The position numbers were made by a program, and so were the translations under genes. The notes below the pieces were generated by a model that saw nothing but the letters and a program-made list of their open reading frames with translations, had not been told where the DNA came from and searched no databases. A DNA stretch of 64,000 nucleotides from JAEYZM01 sp943372195 (GTDB lineage: Bacteria > Bacteroidota > Bacteroidia > Sphingobacteriales > Sphingobacteriaceae), in NCBI GenBank assembly GCA_943372195.1, contig CALRXS010000017.1, positions 1-64,000 of the forward strand, read 5' to 3'. This document shows positions 24,982 to 34,688 of this stretch, in pieces. Every line of letters starts with the position of its first letter. The stretch's first letter is position 1.

Positions 24982-27693
24982 ATGGCAAAGAAAGAGAAGA
25001 TAGAATATAAACCACAAGATGAACGCGATCATTTAAATCGCAATGAAGAGGAAGGCTTGCATCAACATGTAATACCGATTAATGGTTTATACGAGAATTG
25101 GTTTTTAGATTATGCTTCGTACGTAATATTAGATCGTGCGGTTCCTAATATTTATGACGGCTTAAAGCCTGTGCAACGTAGAATTTTACATTCATTGAAA
25201 GAGATGGATGATGGACGTTACAATAAGGCTGCAAACGTGATAGGAAATACTATGAAGTACCATCCGCATGGAGATGCATCTATTGGAGATGCAATGGTAC
25301 AAATAGGACAAAAGAATTTATTAATAGATTGTCAAGGAAACTGGGGAGACCCAGTAACAGGTGATAGTGCTGCAGCACCACGTTATATTGAAGCGAGGTT
25401 AACAAAGTTTGCTCTAGAGGTGGTGTTTAATCCGCAGACTACAGTATGGCAATTATCATACGATGGTAGAAATAAAGAGCCAATTACATTACCTGTTAAA
25501 TTCCCATTGTTATTAGCACAGGGAGCAGATGGTATAGCAGTCGGATTAGCGACAAAAATTTTACCGCATAATTTTATTGAATTAATTGATGCTTCGATTG
25601 AAGTATTGAAAGGTGTACGCCCCAATTTAATGCCTGATTTTTATACAGGTGGTTATGCTGATTTTTCTGCATATAACGAGGGGCAAAGAGGTGGTAGGGT
25701 AAGAGTGAGAGCGAAAATTGTTGAGAAAGATAAAAAGACTTTAGCTATTACTGAAGTACCATTCACTACTACAACCGGTAGTTTGATTGATAGTATTATC
25801 AATGCGAACGAAAAAGGTAAAATCAAGATCAAGAAAATTGAAGATAATACTGCACAAAATGTAGAGATTATTATTCATTTGGCTCCTGGTATTTCTCCGG
25901 ATGTTACGATTGATGCATTGTATGCATTTACTGATTGTGAAGTATCAATTTCACCGAATACTTGTATCATTAAAAATGACAAACCGTATTTCATGAGTGT
26001 AAATGATATACTCACTGAAAGTACTAATTATACCAAGTCATTATTAAAACAAGAATTACAAATTCGCCTCGATGAGTTAAATGAGAAATGGCATTTTAGT
26101 TCATTAGAGAAAATATTTATTGAAGAGAAAATTTACCGCGACATTGAAGAATGCGAAACTTTTGAAGCTGTTTTAGAAGCAATTGATAAGGGCTTAGAGC
26201 CTTTTAAATCAAGGCTTTTGAGAGAGGTTACTAAAGATGATATTATTGCTCTTACTGAAATAAAAATTAAACGTATTTCTAAGTTCGATGCATTCAAAGC
26301 CGATGATATTTTAAGAGGTATTGAAAAAGAAATCAAAGAAGTTAAGGCGAACTTAAAACATTTGACTGATTATGCTATTGATTATTTCAATCGCTTAAAA
26401 GAAAAATACGGAAAAGGCAGAGAACGTAAAACTGAAATAAAAGCCTTTGATAAAGTTCAAGCTTCACAAGTAGCATTGGCAAATCAAAAGCTGTATATCA
26501 ATAGGGCAGATGGTTTCGTCGGACTCGGATTAAAGAAAGATGAGTATATCTGTGACTGTTCTGATATCGATGATATCATAGTGTTCTGTGCCGATGGTAA
26601 GTTTAAAGTAATTAAGGTTGCTGAGAAAACTTTCGTAGGTAAAGATATTATTCATGCTGCTGTATTTAAAAAGAATGACGACCGTTCGGTTTACCACATG
26701 ATTTACAAAGATGGTACATCCGGAAAATCATTCGTCAAAAGATTTTCTGTTGGTGGTGTAACTCGTGATAAAGATTATGATTTAACACAAGGTACTAAGG
26801 GAAGTTCAGTATTGTATTTCACTGCAAACCCTAATGGTGAATCAGAAGTAGTACAAGTAATATTAAAACCGATGGCTAAGCTTCGTAAGCTAACTATTGA
26901 TATAGATTTTGCAGAGCTTGCTATTAAAGGTAGATCATCGATGGGTAATATCGTTACGAAATTCCCTGTTAAGAAAGTTCAACAATTAAGTAAAGGTGTT
27001 TCAACCTTAGGTGGAAGAGCAATTTGGTTCGACGAAATAGTTAAGAGATTGAACACAGATGGTAGAGGTAAATATTTAGGTAGCTTCCAAGGTGATGATA
27101 AAATCTTAGTGATTTATAAGGATGGTACTTATGAATTAACAAATTTCGATTTAACAAACCATTACGAAGACAAATATTTTGTACTAGAAAAATTTGACTC
27201 AGAACGAGTAGTAAATGCTATTCACTATGATGCATTAAACAAATCATCATATGTAAAACGTTTCTTGATTGAGAATACGACTATCAATAAAAAGTTCTCA
27301 TTTATTTCTGAAGCAGCCGGATCGAAATGTTGGTTTGCAAGTACAATGATAGAACCAATGGTGAAAGTTGTTTTCAATAAAGACGGAAAAACTCAACCAG
27401 CAGATTTAGAATTTAATGTTGCTGCATTCATCGAAGTAAAAGGCATGAAAGCAATCGGTAACAAAATGGGCAAATACCCTGTGAAAGAAGTTGTCGATAT
27501 TTCTGAAACTGTAAATGTCGATGAGGTAGATGAAGAAGATATGGAAGCAGTGCAAAAAGCTTTAGAAAATATCAAAGCTAAAAAACCTGCTAACGCAGAA
27601 ACTGAATCTAAACCTAAAGATAAAATAGAATTCATCATTACAAATCCAGATGATATCGACATGGACGGCGAAGGGCAAACGAAGCTTTTTTAG
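24982..27693 (+). CDS. parC: DNA topoisomerase IV subunit A
   Basis: The 903-residue subunit carries the winged-helix breakage domain with the catalytic Tyr135 in AAAPRYIEARL, the KYHPHGDASIGDAM segment near residues 93-106 (quinolone-resistance region), a coiled-coil gate around 430-470, and a C-terminal beta-pinwheel region from about 500. I saw no canonical GyrA box, in line with a ParC-type C-terminal domain. An acidic tail extends beyond residue 850. It forms an operon with parE and is followed by a perfect 32-bp palindrome. Confidence 0.9.
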   Translation: MAKKEKIEYKPQDERDHLNRNEEEGLHQHVIPINGLYENWFLDYASYVILDRAVPNIYDGLKPVQRRILHSLKEMDDGRYNKAANVIGNTMKYHPHGDASIGDAMVQIGQKNLLIDCQGNWGDPVTGDSAAAPRYIEARLTKFALEVVFNPQTTVWQLSYDGRNKEPITLPVKFPLLLAQGADGIAVGLATKILPHNFIELIDASIEVLKGVRPNLMPDFYTGGYADFSAYNEGQRGGRVRVRAKIVEKDKKTLAITEVPFTTTTGSLIDSIINANEKGKIKIKKIEDNTAQNVEIIIHLAPGISPDVTIDALYAFTDCEVSISPNTCIIKNDKPYFMSVNDILTESTNYTKSLLKQELQIRLDELNEKWHFSSLEKIFIEEKIYRDIEECETFEAVLEAIDKGLEPFKSRLLREVTKDDIIALTEIKIKRISKFDAFKADDILRGIEKEIKEVKANLKHLTDYAIDYFNRLKEKYGKGRERKTEIKAFDKVQASQVALANQKLYINRADGFVGLGLKKDEYICDCSDIDDIIVFCADGKFKVIKVAEKTFVGKDIIHAAVFKKNDDRSVYHMIYKDGTSGKSFVKRFSVGGVTRDKDYDLTQGTKGSSVLYFTANPNGESEVVQVILKPMAKLRKLTIDIDFAELAIKGRSSMGNIVTKFPVKKVQQLSKGVSTLGGRAIWFDEIVKRLNTDGRGKYLGSFQGDDKILVIYKDGTYELTNFDLTNHYEDKYFVLEKFDSERVVNAIHYDALNKSSYVKRFLIENTTINKKFSFISEAAGSKCWFASTMIEPMVKVVFNKDGKTQPADLEFNVAAFIEVKGMKAIGNKMGKYPVKEVVDISETVNVDEVDEEDMEAVQKALENIKAKKPANAETESKPKDKIEFIITNPDDIDMDGEGQTKLF

Positions 27694-27729
27694 TTAGGTT
27701 GTATAAATAAACCTGCTTAAATAGGTATT

Positions 27730-27761
27730 ACTGGTGGCACGACTTAAGTCGTGCCACCAGT
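27730..27761. terminator. Perfect 32-bp palindrome between convergent genes
   Basis: The 16-base arm ACTGGTGGCACGACTT is followed at once by its exact reverse complement, with no loop and no mismatch. It lies midway between the stops of parC and the ABC-F gene. The right arm is followed by TTTT. A bidirectional terminator is likely; a mobile palindromic repeat is an alternative. Confidence 0.7.
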
Positions 27762-27781
27762 TTTGTAAGTTTTGTAACAGA

Positions 27782-29653
27782 TTAATTTTCAGATAGTTCC
27801 AACCATCTCAACTCCTTAACCCCCAAATTCTTCTCCACTTCCTCCAACTCATTTGAAAGTGAAATTATCTTTTCGACATCTGATTCCTTAGCTAATTCAG
27901 AATTAATTTCTGCTTTTCTATTTTCTAGTGAAGCAATTTCCTGATCGAGAGTTTCAAGCTCTTTTTGCTCTTTGAAACTTAATTTCTTTTTAGTAGCAGC
28001 TGCTGCTTGCACTTTCTGTGCATCTACAACTTTTTGCTGTTTCGCTAATTGCTTTTGTAATTCTAACTCTTCTTCTTTCTCTACACGATAGTCTGTGTAA
28101 TTTCCATTATATGTTTGCACTTCTCCATTTCCTTCGAAAATAAATAGATGATCAGTCAAGCTGTCTACTAAATATCTGTCGTGAGATACTAGTACCAAAC
28201 ATCCTGGGAAAGTAATTAAAAAATCTTCTAAGATATTTAAGGTATCGATGTCTAAGTCGTTCGTGGGCTCATCGAGTATTAAGAAATTCGGATTCAACAT
28301 TAGAATTCTCATCAACTGTAATCTCTTTTTCTCTCCACCACTTAGCTTCGATACTTTATCATTTTGCTTCGCCGGCGGAAATAAAAATTTCGTCAACAAT
28401 TGTGATGCACTTAGTTGTTTCCCATCTGACATGATGATATAATCTGCAACATCTTTCACCACATCTATTACTTTCATGTCTTCATCAAATCTCAATCCGT
28501 CTTGTCGGTAATAACCATATACAGTTGTTTCACCTACTATAATTTTACCTTTGTCGGGTTGAATTTGCTGAGTAATCAATTGTAAAAAAGTCGACTTCCC
28601 TGATCCGTTTTTACCCGCAACACCAATACGATCTTTCTTCTTAAATACATAAGAGAAATCTGAAATGATATTCTTATCTCCGTATGATTTACCTATATGA
28701 TGTAACTCTAAAATTTTGTTTCCTTGAGTACTCATCTTCACACTCAACTCTACTTCTTGATTCGGTCTTAACTCTTTCGTCTTCTCATCTAATTTACCGA
28801 ATGCATCTATTCTCGATTTTGATTTTGTTGTTCTCGCTTTTGGTTGACGACGCATCCATTCCAATTCCTTCCTCCACAAATTTTTATTCTTCTCATACGA
28901 TGCTTTATCCATCTCCTCACGCTCTGACTTCTTCTCTAAATAATAACTATAGTTACCCTTGTATGAAAACACCGAACCTCTATCTATCTCCATGATTTCA
29001 TTACACACATTATCTAAAAAATAACGATCGTGTGTAACCATCATCAAAGTCTTATTTCCCTTATTCAAATAATCTTCTAACCATTCAATCGTATCTATAT
29101 CTAAATGGTTCGTCGGCTCATCTAATATGTACAAATCAGGGTCTTCGATTAATAATTTAGCTAAGGCAATTCTCTTCTTTTGTCCGCCCGATAATGTCGC
29201 AATATTCTGATTCAAGTGATGTATACCTAAGATCCCCAAAATATGTTTGATCTTATGTTCATACTCCCAAGCATCTGCAGCACTCAAGGCATCGGTCAAT
29301 TCGTTGATCTCATTATCTTTCCCTACTGGGTTTTCTAAGAGTATCTCGTATTGTTTAATTAAACTTAAGGCCGGATGTTCGTCTGAAAATAAATAATCTG
29401 ATATACTAATCGAAACTGCAGGTAATGGGTCTTGTTCTAAATGACCAATTCTAATACTCTTGTTCTGTATTAACTTTCCCTCCGATGGTTCTAAAATTTT
29501 CGCTATGATATTCATCATAGTACTCTTTCCCGCACCATTTACTCCAACTAATGCTATCCTCTGACCGGCATTTATCCCGAAATTTATGTCCCTAAACATC
29601 CACTTATCGTGGTACTGATGCCCTAATCGCTCTGCCGATATATAATTACTCAT
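27782..29653 (-). CDS. ABC-F family ATP-binding protein (Uup-like)
   Basis: The 623-residue soluble protein has two ABC domains and no membrane segment: Walker A GVNGAGKST near residue 36 and signature LSGGQKKRIALAKLL near 154; second Walker A GKNGSGKST near 345 and signature LSGGEKKRLQLMRIL near 439. A lysine-rich linker and a C-terminal coiled coil (about 535-620) with Gln/Lys/Glu repeats fit the Uup subgroup, which binds branched DNA or ribosomes. Resistance-type ABC-F function cannot be excluded, but the C-terminal coiled coil favours Uup. Confidence 0.88.
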   Translation of the reverse strand: MSNYISAERLGHQYHDKWMFRDINFGINAGQRIALVGVNGAGKSTMMNIIAKILEPSEGKLIQNKSIRIGHLEQDPLPAVSISISDYLFSDEHPALSLIKQYEILLENPVGKDNEINELTDALSAADAWEYEHKIKHILGILGIHHLNQNIATLSGGQKKRIALAKLLIEDPDLYILDEPTNHLDIDTIEWLEDYLNKGNKTLMMVTHDRYFLDNVCNEIMEIDRGSVFSYKGNYSYYLEKKSEREEMDKASYEKNKNLWRKELEWMRRQPKARTTKSKSRIDAFGKLDEKTKELRPNQEVELSVKMSTQGNKILELHHIGKSYGDKNIISDFSYVFKKKDRIGVAGKNGSGKSTFLQLITQQIQPDKGKIIVGETTVYGYYRQDGLRFDEDMKVIDVVKDVADYIIMSDGKQLSASQLLTKFLFPPAKQNDKVSKLSGGEKKRLQLMRILMLNPNFLILDEPTNDLDIDTLNILEDFLITFPGCLVLVSHDRYLVDSLTDHLFIFEGNGEVQTYNGNYTDYRVEKEEELELQKQLAKQQKVVDAQKVQAAAATKKKLSFKEQKELETLDQEIASLENRKAEINSELAKESDVEKIISLSNELEEVEKNLGVKELRWLELSEN

Positions 29654-29732
29654 TCATTTATTTTTTGCGAAAATACGATAAGTATTAGCAAAATCTCTCC
29701 AAAATTTCCTTAATTTAAAACATATTATCAAA

Positions 29733-29754
29733 ATATATGTTGTAACACATATAT
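29733..29754. promoter_or_regulatory. Inverted repeat upstream of the pirin gene
   Basis: ATATATGT and ACATATAT, separated by TGTAAC, form perfect 8-bp arms ending 14 bases before the pirin ATG. The position suits an operator or overlapping promoter. The AT-only character lowers the certainty. Confidence 0.35.
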
Positions 29755-29768
29755 ATAATTTTAAAGCT

Positions 29769-30479
29769 ATGAAATACTTGATTCACAAAGCATCTGAAAG
29801 AGGTGGAGCTAATTTCGGATGGTTGAATTCTAAACACTCATTCTCGTTCGGACATTTCTATGATCCTCAGAAAATGGGCTTCGGATTATTACGAGTTTTG
29901 AACGATGATATTGTTCAAGCAGGCATGGGCTTTGGTGAACATCCGCACGATAATATGGAGATTGTCAGTATACCTACTAGTGGTGCTTTAGAGCACAAAG
30001 ATAGCACGGGTACGAATGAAGTGATTAGAAGTGGTGAAGTTCAAATTATGTCAGCAGGTACTGGTATCAGACATTCAGAATACAATCATTCTAAAACTGA
30101 GCAAGTAAAGTTTTTTCAAATTTGGGTGATGCCTAAAGAGAAAAATATTCAACCTCGTTACGAACAAAAGAAATTCGAAATCACTGATAGAGAAAATAAA
30201 TTTCAAATTGTGGTAAGTCCGAATAAAGAAGAAGGTGGCGTGTTGATCAATCAAGATGCTTGGTTCTCACTCGCTAATATTTCAAACGGAAACACTGTAA
30301 ATTATCAATCTAAAAAATCTGATAATGCTGCTTATCTATTTGTCATCAAAGGCTCTATCGAAATAGCCAATCAAATGCTTGGCGAACGTGATGCAATGGG
30401 CATTGTAGAGTATGAAAATATTGACATTAAGGCATCGGAAGATGCGGAGGTGTTGGTGATAGATGTACCTTTAAAATAA
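29769..30479 (+). CDS. Pirin family bicupin protein
   Basis: The 236-residue protein has the N-terminal cupin of pirins with the metal ligand block GFGEHPHDNMEIVS near residues 56-69 and HSEYNHS near 106, plus a second degenerate cupin in the C-terminal half. YhhW-type pirins have quercetin 2,3-dioxygenase activity; others act as redox or transcription cofactors. Which applies here is unknown. The gene stands between the ABC-F gene (divergent) and a methyltransferase (convergent). Confidence 0.88.
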   Translation: MKYLIHKASERGGANFGWLNSKHSFSFGHFYDPQKMGFGLLRVLNDDIVQAGMGFGEHPHDNMEIVSIPTSGALEHKDSTGTNEVIRSGEVQIMSAGTGIRHSEYNHSKTEQVKFFQIWVMPKEKNIQPRYEQKKFEITDRENKFQIVVSPNKEEGGVLINQDAWFSLANISNGNTVNYQSKKSDNAAYLFVIKGSIEIANQMLGERDAMGIVEYENIDIKASEDAEVLVIDVPLK

Positions 30480-30541
30480 TGTAAGATGTAGGATGTAAGA
30501 TGTAAAATTAATTCTACATCTTACATCCTACATTCTAAATT
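30479..30541. repeat. Palindromic heptameric repeat array (ATGTARR type)
   Basis: Four ATGTARR units (ATGTAAG, ATGTAGG, ATGTAAG, ATGTAAA) and an ATTAATT centre are followed by complementary units CTACATC, TTACATC, CTACATT, CTAAATT, all in 7-base register. The array starts on the last base of the pirin stop codon and contains the stop of the convergent methyltransferase gene. Confidence 0.85.
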
Positions 30542-31413
30542 TTAAATTTCCCAAACACTCCCAACGGCAACTTACTCCCCTTCGTCGCTTGTAAATAAAG
30601 TTCGCCGATTTCTAAATTCTTCAAATCACCAAACGATGTGCGAATTAAATTCTCTACTATGATTGATGATAATCCGAGTGAATAAGTGTTCAATATCAAA
30701 AAGAATTCTTTGTCATCTGCTAATGCAGCAACGTCTTTCATCATCTCGTTGATATGGTCTTCTAATTTCCATTTTTCACCATTTGGTCCGTGACCGTATG
30801 CAGGAGGGTCTAAAATTATTCCATTATATTTTTTACCTCTCTTCACTTCTCTCTTCACAAATTTCAATGCATCTTCTACCACCCAACGTATATCTTTCAA
30901 TCCAGATAATTCTTGATTCTCATTCGCCCAACTTACTACTTGTTTAATAGAATCTACGTGTGTAACATCTGCACCTGCTGACTTAGCAGCTAATGATGCC
31001 CCACCTGTATATGCAAATAAGTTTAATACCTTCGGATGTTCAATCTTCATTGACTTTATTGCCTCCGCCATGAAGTCCCAATTCACCGCCTGCTCCGGAA
31101 ATATTCCTACATGCTTAAACGAGGTTAAGGCTAATCGAAATTTTATATCAATAAGTTTAGTCTTGTATTGTATATGCCATCTGTCTGGCATGCCTGGTTT
31201 TAAATCAACCCATTCACCCGAAGAACTACTCTTTGGTTTGAAATAAACATGCGCCAAGTTCTCCCACTCATTACGAGTCATTGCGGGGTCCCATATTGCC
31301 TGTGGCTCTGGTCGGATGGTAATGTATTTGCCAAATCTCTCTAACTTCTCGAAATTACCACAGTCTATTAACTCGTAGTCTTCCCAATTCTGCGGACAAA
31401 GTAATTGAATCAT
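30535..31413 (-). CDS. Class I SAM-dependent methyltransferase (RlmI-like)
   Basis: The 292-residue protein has a Rossmann methyltransferase core with motif I VLNLFAYTGGASLAAKSAGA near residues 135-154 in spaced form, VDSIKQVVSWANEN after it, and the catalytic-type loop ILDPPAYGHGP near 200. This DPPxYG arrangement is shared with the RlmI/RlmKL rRNA cytosine-C5 or guanine methyltransferases. An N-terminal PUA-like domain is not obvious, so the RNA target is uncertain. It has its own upstream -7 element. Confidence 0.83.
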   Translation of the reverse strand: MIQLLCPQNWEDYELIDCGNFEKLERFGKYITIRPEPQAIWDPAMTRNEWENLAHVYFKPKSSSSGEWVDLKPGMPDRWHIQYKTKLIDIKFRLALTSFKHVGIFPEQAVNWDFMAEAIKSMKIEHPKVLNLFAYTGGASLAAKSAGADVTHVDSIKQVVSWANENQELSGLKDIRWVVEDALKFVKREVKRGKKYNGIILDPPAYGHGPNGEKWKLEDHINEMMKDVAALADDKEFFLILNTYSLGLSSIIVENLIRTSFGDLKNLEIGELYLQATKGSKLPLGVFGKFKI

Positions 31414-31429
31414 TTTTTATAAATATTGG

Positions 31430-31437
31430 CAAAGATA
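31430..31437 (-). promoter_or_regulatory. TATCTTTG -7 element for the methyltransferase gene
   Basis: On the minus strand TATCTTTG matches TAnnTTTG exactly and ends 16 bases before the ATG, so the leader would be about 10 bases. No convincing -33 element was seen. Confidence 0.5.
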
Positions 31438-31450
31438 GGAATTATAATCT

Positions 31451-33328
31451 TTATGAATTAATGCCCTTTTTGATGAGCTCACTATCCCAAGCACTATCAG
31501 TATTCGTCATTTGTAAATGCAAATCTTCTGATAATAGTTTTTCTTCTAATTCTATTTGCTCTCTAACAGTAAGTATGTATTCTTTTGTGTCGTGTCTAGA
31601 TTTCGCTAATTTAACCAAGGCCTCTTCATCATATTTAATGAAATCTTGCGCTTTTCGCGTAGCTGTATAATTACGAATACCTAGCTTATTCAAAACATCT
31701 ACCGCCATATGAACTGATGTATAAAGTGTTTCTCGGTAAATATGTTCTACTCCCTCATCAATTAAATTATAAGCATCGAACCTGTTTCTTGCTCTTGCCA
31801 TTATTTTTAGATTCGGAAAATGCTTTCTGCAAATACTTATTAACTCATGATTGGTATCAGTATTATCAATTACTGCGATCAACATTTTTGCGGTTTCAGC
31901 TCCTGCAGCTTTTAATAAATCAATTCTTGTAGCATCCCCATAATAAACTTCAAAGCCCATTTTACGTAACACTTCTACACGTTCACTGTCACTATCTAAT
32001 ATGGTTGCGTTTATTCCGTTTGCTCTTAAAAATCTTCCAATGGTACTACCAAAATGTCCGAAGCCTGCAATAATCACCGAATGTTGCTGCTCTATTTCAT
32101 CATGTGGTTTCTTATTGTTATCATCAATTTCTTTAGTTCCAAAATAAGGGTCTATCAATCGCTCATTTATCAATAATAAAATAGGAGTGATGGTCATACT
32201 TAATGCACTAACAGCCATTAATAGTTCATTCCAGTTTTTGTCAATAATATTTAGTTGACCACTAAAATTCAATAGTACAAATGCAAATTCTCCAACTTGT
32301 GATAATAAAAAAGCAAACAATAAATTTTGATCATTTTTTATTTTAAAAATCTTACCAGCTAGTATCAATACCAATCCTTTGATTAACATGACACCAATTA
32401 CCATCGATAGTATTAGTATTGGTTTATTGTTTATCAATTCAAAATTGATAGTAGAGCCTACTCCAATAAAGAAGATTCCTAATAATAATCCTTTGAATGG
32501 TTCTATATCACTTTCTAATTCATGTCTGAATGAGCTGTTGGCGAGAACTACACCGGCTAAGAAGGTGCCGAGGGCCGGACTTATACCTACCATTTTCATT
32601 AAGTAAGCAACACCAATTACTAAGAACAATGCCATTGCAGTGAAGAGTTCTCTTAATCTAGTTTTTGCAATGGTTTTCATTATGGGAGCAACAATAAATT
32701 GTCCGATTACAATTATACTACCCATTACACCTAACACCGTTAATGTTTTTAACCAAGCAGGTAAATCAGAAATTAAAGTTTCAGAATTTGAATTGCTTGT
32801 AATATTATTTACAGCCAACAATGGTAATAAAGCAAGTATTGGTATGACCATTATATCTTGAAACAACAATACAGAAAATGATGCTTGTCCAGCACTCGTT
32901 TTACTCCAGCCCTTTTCTTTAAGCGTTTGTAAAATGATTGCTGTCGACGACATGCTTAGTGATAAAGCTAATGCTAATGAAGTAGAATGACTAAGATTGA
33001 AATACAAATGTGAAACAGCACCTATTATTAAACTTGTAACTATTAATTGTATGCCCCCTAATCCGAAAATTGATTTACGCATGACCCAAAATTCTTTCGG
33101 ATCTATCTCTAGTCCGATCACAAATAACATCATCACCACCCCAAACTCTGCCGCATGCATCATGTCTTCTCCTTCTTGTCCGACCCAACCTAATACAAAC
33201 GGACCTATAACCATTCCCGCTATCAAATAACCCAATACCGATCCCAAGCCTAATTTCTTAGCAATCGGTACAAAAACTAATCCCGCACCTAAAAGTATAA
33301 TCGATTTGAGTAAGAAGTCTTCAGCCAT
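31451..33328 (-). CDS. KefC-like cation:proton antiporter (CPA2) with TrkA-N domain
   Basis: The 625-residue inner-membrane protein has about 12 membrane helices in residues 5-390 (Na/H exchanger fold, with the GLEIDP and SMSSTAI segments of CPA2) and a cytosolic Rossmann domain from about residue 414 (VIIAGFGHFGSTIGRFL), typical of Kef potassium efflux systems. A gene for a KefF-like reductase lies 9 bases upstream in the same operon, as kefF and kefC are paired in E. coli. In E. coli KefC is gated by glutathione adducts; bshC in this window hints at bacillithiol instead. Confidence 0.88.
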   Translation of the reverse strand: MAEDFLLKSIILLGAGLVFVPIAKKLGLGSVLGYLIAGMVIGPFVLGWVGQEGEDMMHAAEFGVVMMLFVIGLEIDPKEFWVMRKSIFGLGGIQLIVTSLIIGAVSHLYFNLSHSTSLALALSLSMSSTAIILQTLKEKGWSKTSAGQASFSVLLFQDIMVIPILALLPLLAVNNITSNSNSETLISDLPAWLKTLTVLGVMGSIIVIGQFIVAPIMKTIAKTRLRELFTAMALFLVIGVAYLMKMVGISPALGTFLAGVVLANSSFRHELESDIEPFKGLLLGIFFIGVGSTINFELINNKPILILSMVIGVMLIKGLVLILAGKIFKIKNDQNLLFAFLLSQVGEFAFVLLNFSGQLNIIDKNWNELLMAVSALSMTITPILLLINERLIDPYFGTKEIDDNNKKPHDEIEQQHSVIIAGFGHFGSTIGRFLRANGINATILDSDSERVEVLRKMGFEVYYGDATRIDLLKAAGAETAKMLIAVIDNTDTNHELISICRKHFPNLKIMARARNRFDAYNLIDEGVEHIYRETLYTSVHMAVDVLNKLGIRNYTATRKAQDFIKYDEEALVKLAKSRHDTKEYILTVREQIELEEKLLSEDLHLQMTNTDSAWDSELIKKGINS

Positions 33329-33337
33329 GTTTTTATA

Positions 33338-33934
33338 TTATTGCCAATCGTTCAAATATTTTAAACTTAACAAATCATCAGTTTTAAATTCTGAGTGACT
33401 TAATTTCGTTAACACCTGCTTATATAAACTTGCATGTTGCTTTAAATCTTCATCTGTTATACGATGACTACCATGTACAAAAAATGGTGGTAAATAAATC
33501 ATATTGCACAAGGTTGCAGTACGCTGAAAAGGTCTTAAGAATTCATGAACTGTAAAGCCATGAAATCCTTCTTTTTGGTAAGATTCTTTCGGACCTCCAG
33601 AAGAAATGCAATTGAATATTATTTTGTCTTTTAATTGAGTACCATTCTTACCATATGCCCAGCCGTACTCAAATACTAAATCTATCCACTGTTTCATGAT
33701 AGGTGGCGCACTGTACCAATAAAATGGGTGCATCCAAACAATGATATCGTGTTCTGATAATAATTCTTGTTCTTTCTTTACATCAATATTAAACTCAGGG
33801 TATTCTTCGTATAAATCATGAATGGTGACACCAGGTACAGACTTTATAGAATTAATTAAAGTCTGTTGAATTCTAGAATTCTCGTATCTAGGATGTGCAA
33901 ATAATACCAATATGTTTTGAATAATATTCGCCAT
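33338..33934 (-). CDS. KefF/MdaB-like NAD(P)H quinone oxidoreductase
   Basis: The 198-residue flavodoxin-fold protein has ILVLFAHPRYENSRIQQTL at the N-terminus, IVWMHPFYWYSAPPIMKQW near residues 64-82 in spaced form, and FEYGWAYGKNGTQLKDK near 88. These are family traits of the NQO/KefF/YheR group that bind FMN or FAD. It sits between the MlaF-like ATPase (7-base gap) and the KefC-like antiporter (9-base gap), so an ancillary role in antiporter gating is likely though inferred. Confidence 0.87.
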   Translation of the reverse strand: MANIIQNILVLFAHPRYENSRIQQTLINSIKSVPGVTIHDLYEEYPEFNIDVKKEQELLSEHDIIVWMHPFYWYSAPPIMKQWIDLVFEYGWAYGKNGTQLKDKIIFNCISSGGPKESYQKEGFHGFTVHEFLRPFQRTATLCNMIYLPPFFVHGSHRITDEDLKQHASLYKQVLTKLSHSEFKTDDLLSLKYLNDWQ

Positions 33935-33941
33935 ATATTTT

Positions 33942-34688
33942 TTATCTGTTTTTCATCTTCATGAACTTGCTTGCAAATACAAATTCTTCTACTTCTTTAT
34001 TATTTGAATGATGTATCTCTTCGCTCGATCCTTCCCACCATTTTTCTCCTTGATGTAAGAATAATATATTATCACCTATCTCCATTACAGAGTTCATGTC
34101 GTGAGTGTTTACAACAGTAGTAATGTTGAACTCTTCAGTAATTTCTTTTATTAAGTTGTCGATGATGATAGATGTCTTCGGATCTAAGCCAGAATTGGGT
34201 TCATCACAAAATAAATATTTAGGTTGCATGGCAATTGCTCTTGCAATGCCTACACGTTTTTTCATACCGCCTGAGAGTTCAGCCGGACTTAACTTTTGAA
34301 CATTATCGAGGTTTACTTTTTTTAGACAAAAATCTATTCGATCACGTTTTTCTGATAGCGACATCTCACTAAACATATTCAATGGAAACATTAAATTTTC
34401 TTCAACTGTCATAGAGTCAAACAAAGCAGAGCCTTGAAATAACATTCCGATTTCTTTACGAATCGGAATTTTTTCTTTGAAAGATAAACTTGTAAACTCT
34501 CTACCATTATATAAAATCTCACCACTATCTACCTGATGCAATCCGACCATACATTTCAATAATGTTGTCTTACCAGAACCACTGCCACCAATAATTAAAT
34601 TAGTAAAACCTGGTTTGAATTCTACAGAAATATCTTTCAATATTATTCTGCCATCAAATGATTTATATAAGTTCTTTATTTCTATCAT
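33942..34688 (-). CDS. MlaF-type ABC transporter ATP-binding protein
   Basis: The 248-residue ATPase has Walker A GGSGSGKTT near residue 38, signature LSGGMKKRVGIARAIA near 140 and Walker B YLFCDEPNSGLDP near 160, with the GMKKRV form of the signature typical of the Mla/Ttg2 lipid transporters. The start is the ATG at 34688, which shares one base with the stop of the permease gene (TAATG); a longer in-frame reading upstream would run deep into the permease. With the permease it should move phospholipids between membranes. No MCE substrate-binding gene is present here. Confidence 0.88.
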   Translation of the reverse strand: MIEIKNLYKSFDGRIILKDISVEFKPGFTNLIIGGSGSGKTTLLKCMVGLHQVDSGEILYNGREFTSLSFKEKIPIRKEIGMLFQGSALFDSMTVEENLMFPLNMFSEMSLSEKRDRIDFCLKKVNLDNVQKLSPAELSGGMKKRVGIARAIAMQPKYLFCDEPNSGLDPKTSIIIDNLIKEITEEFNITTVVNTHDMNSVMEIGDNILFLHQGEKWWEGSSEEIHHSNNKEVEEFVFASKFMKMKNR

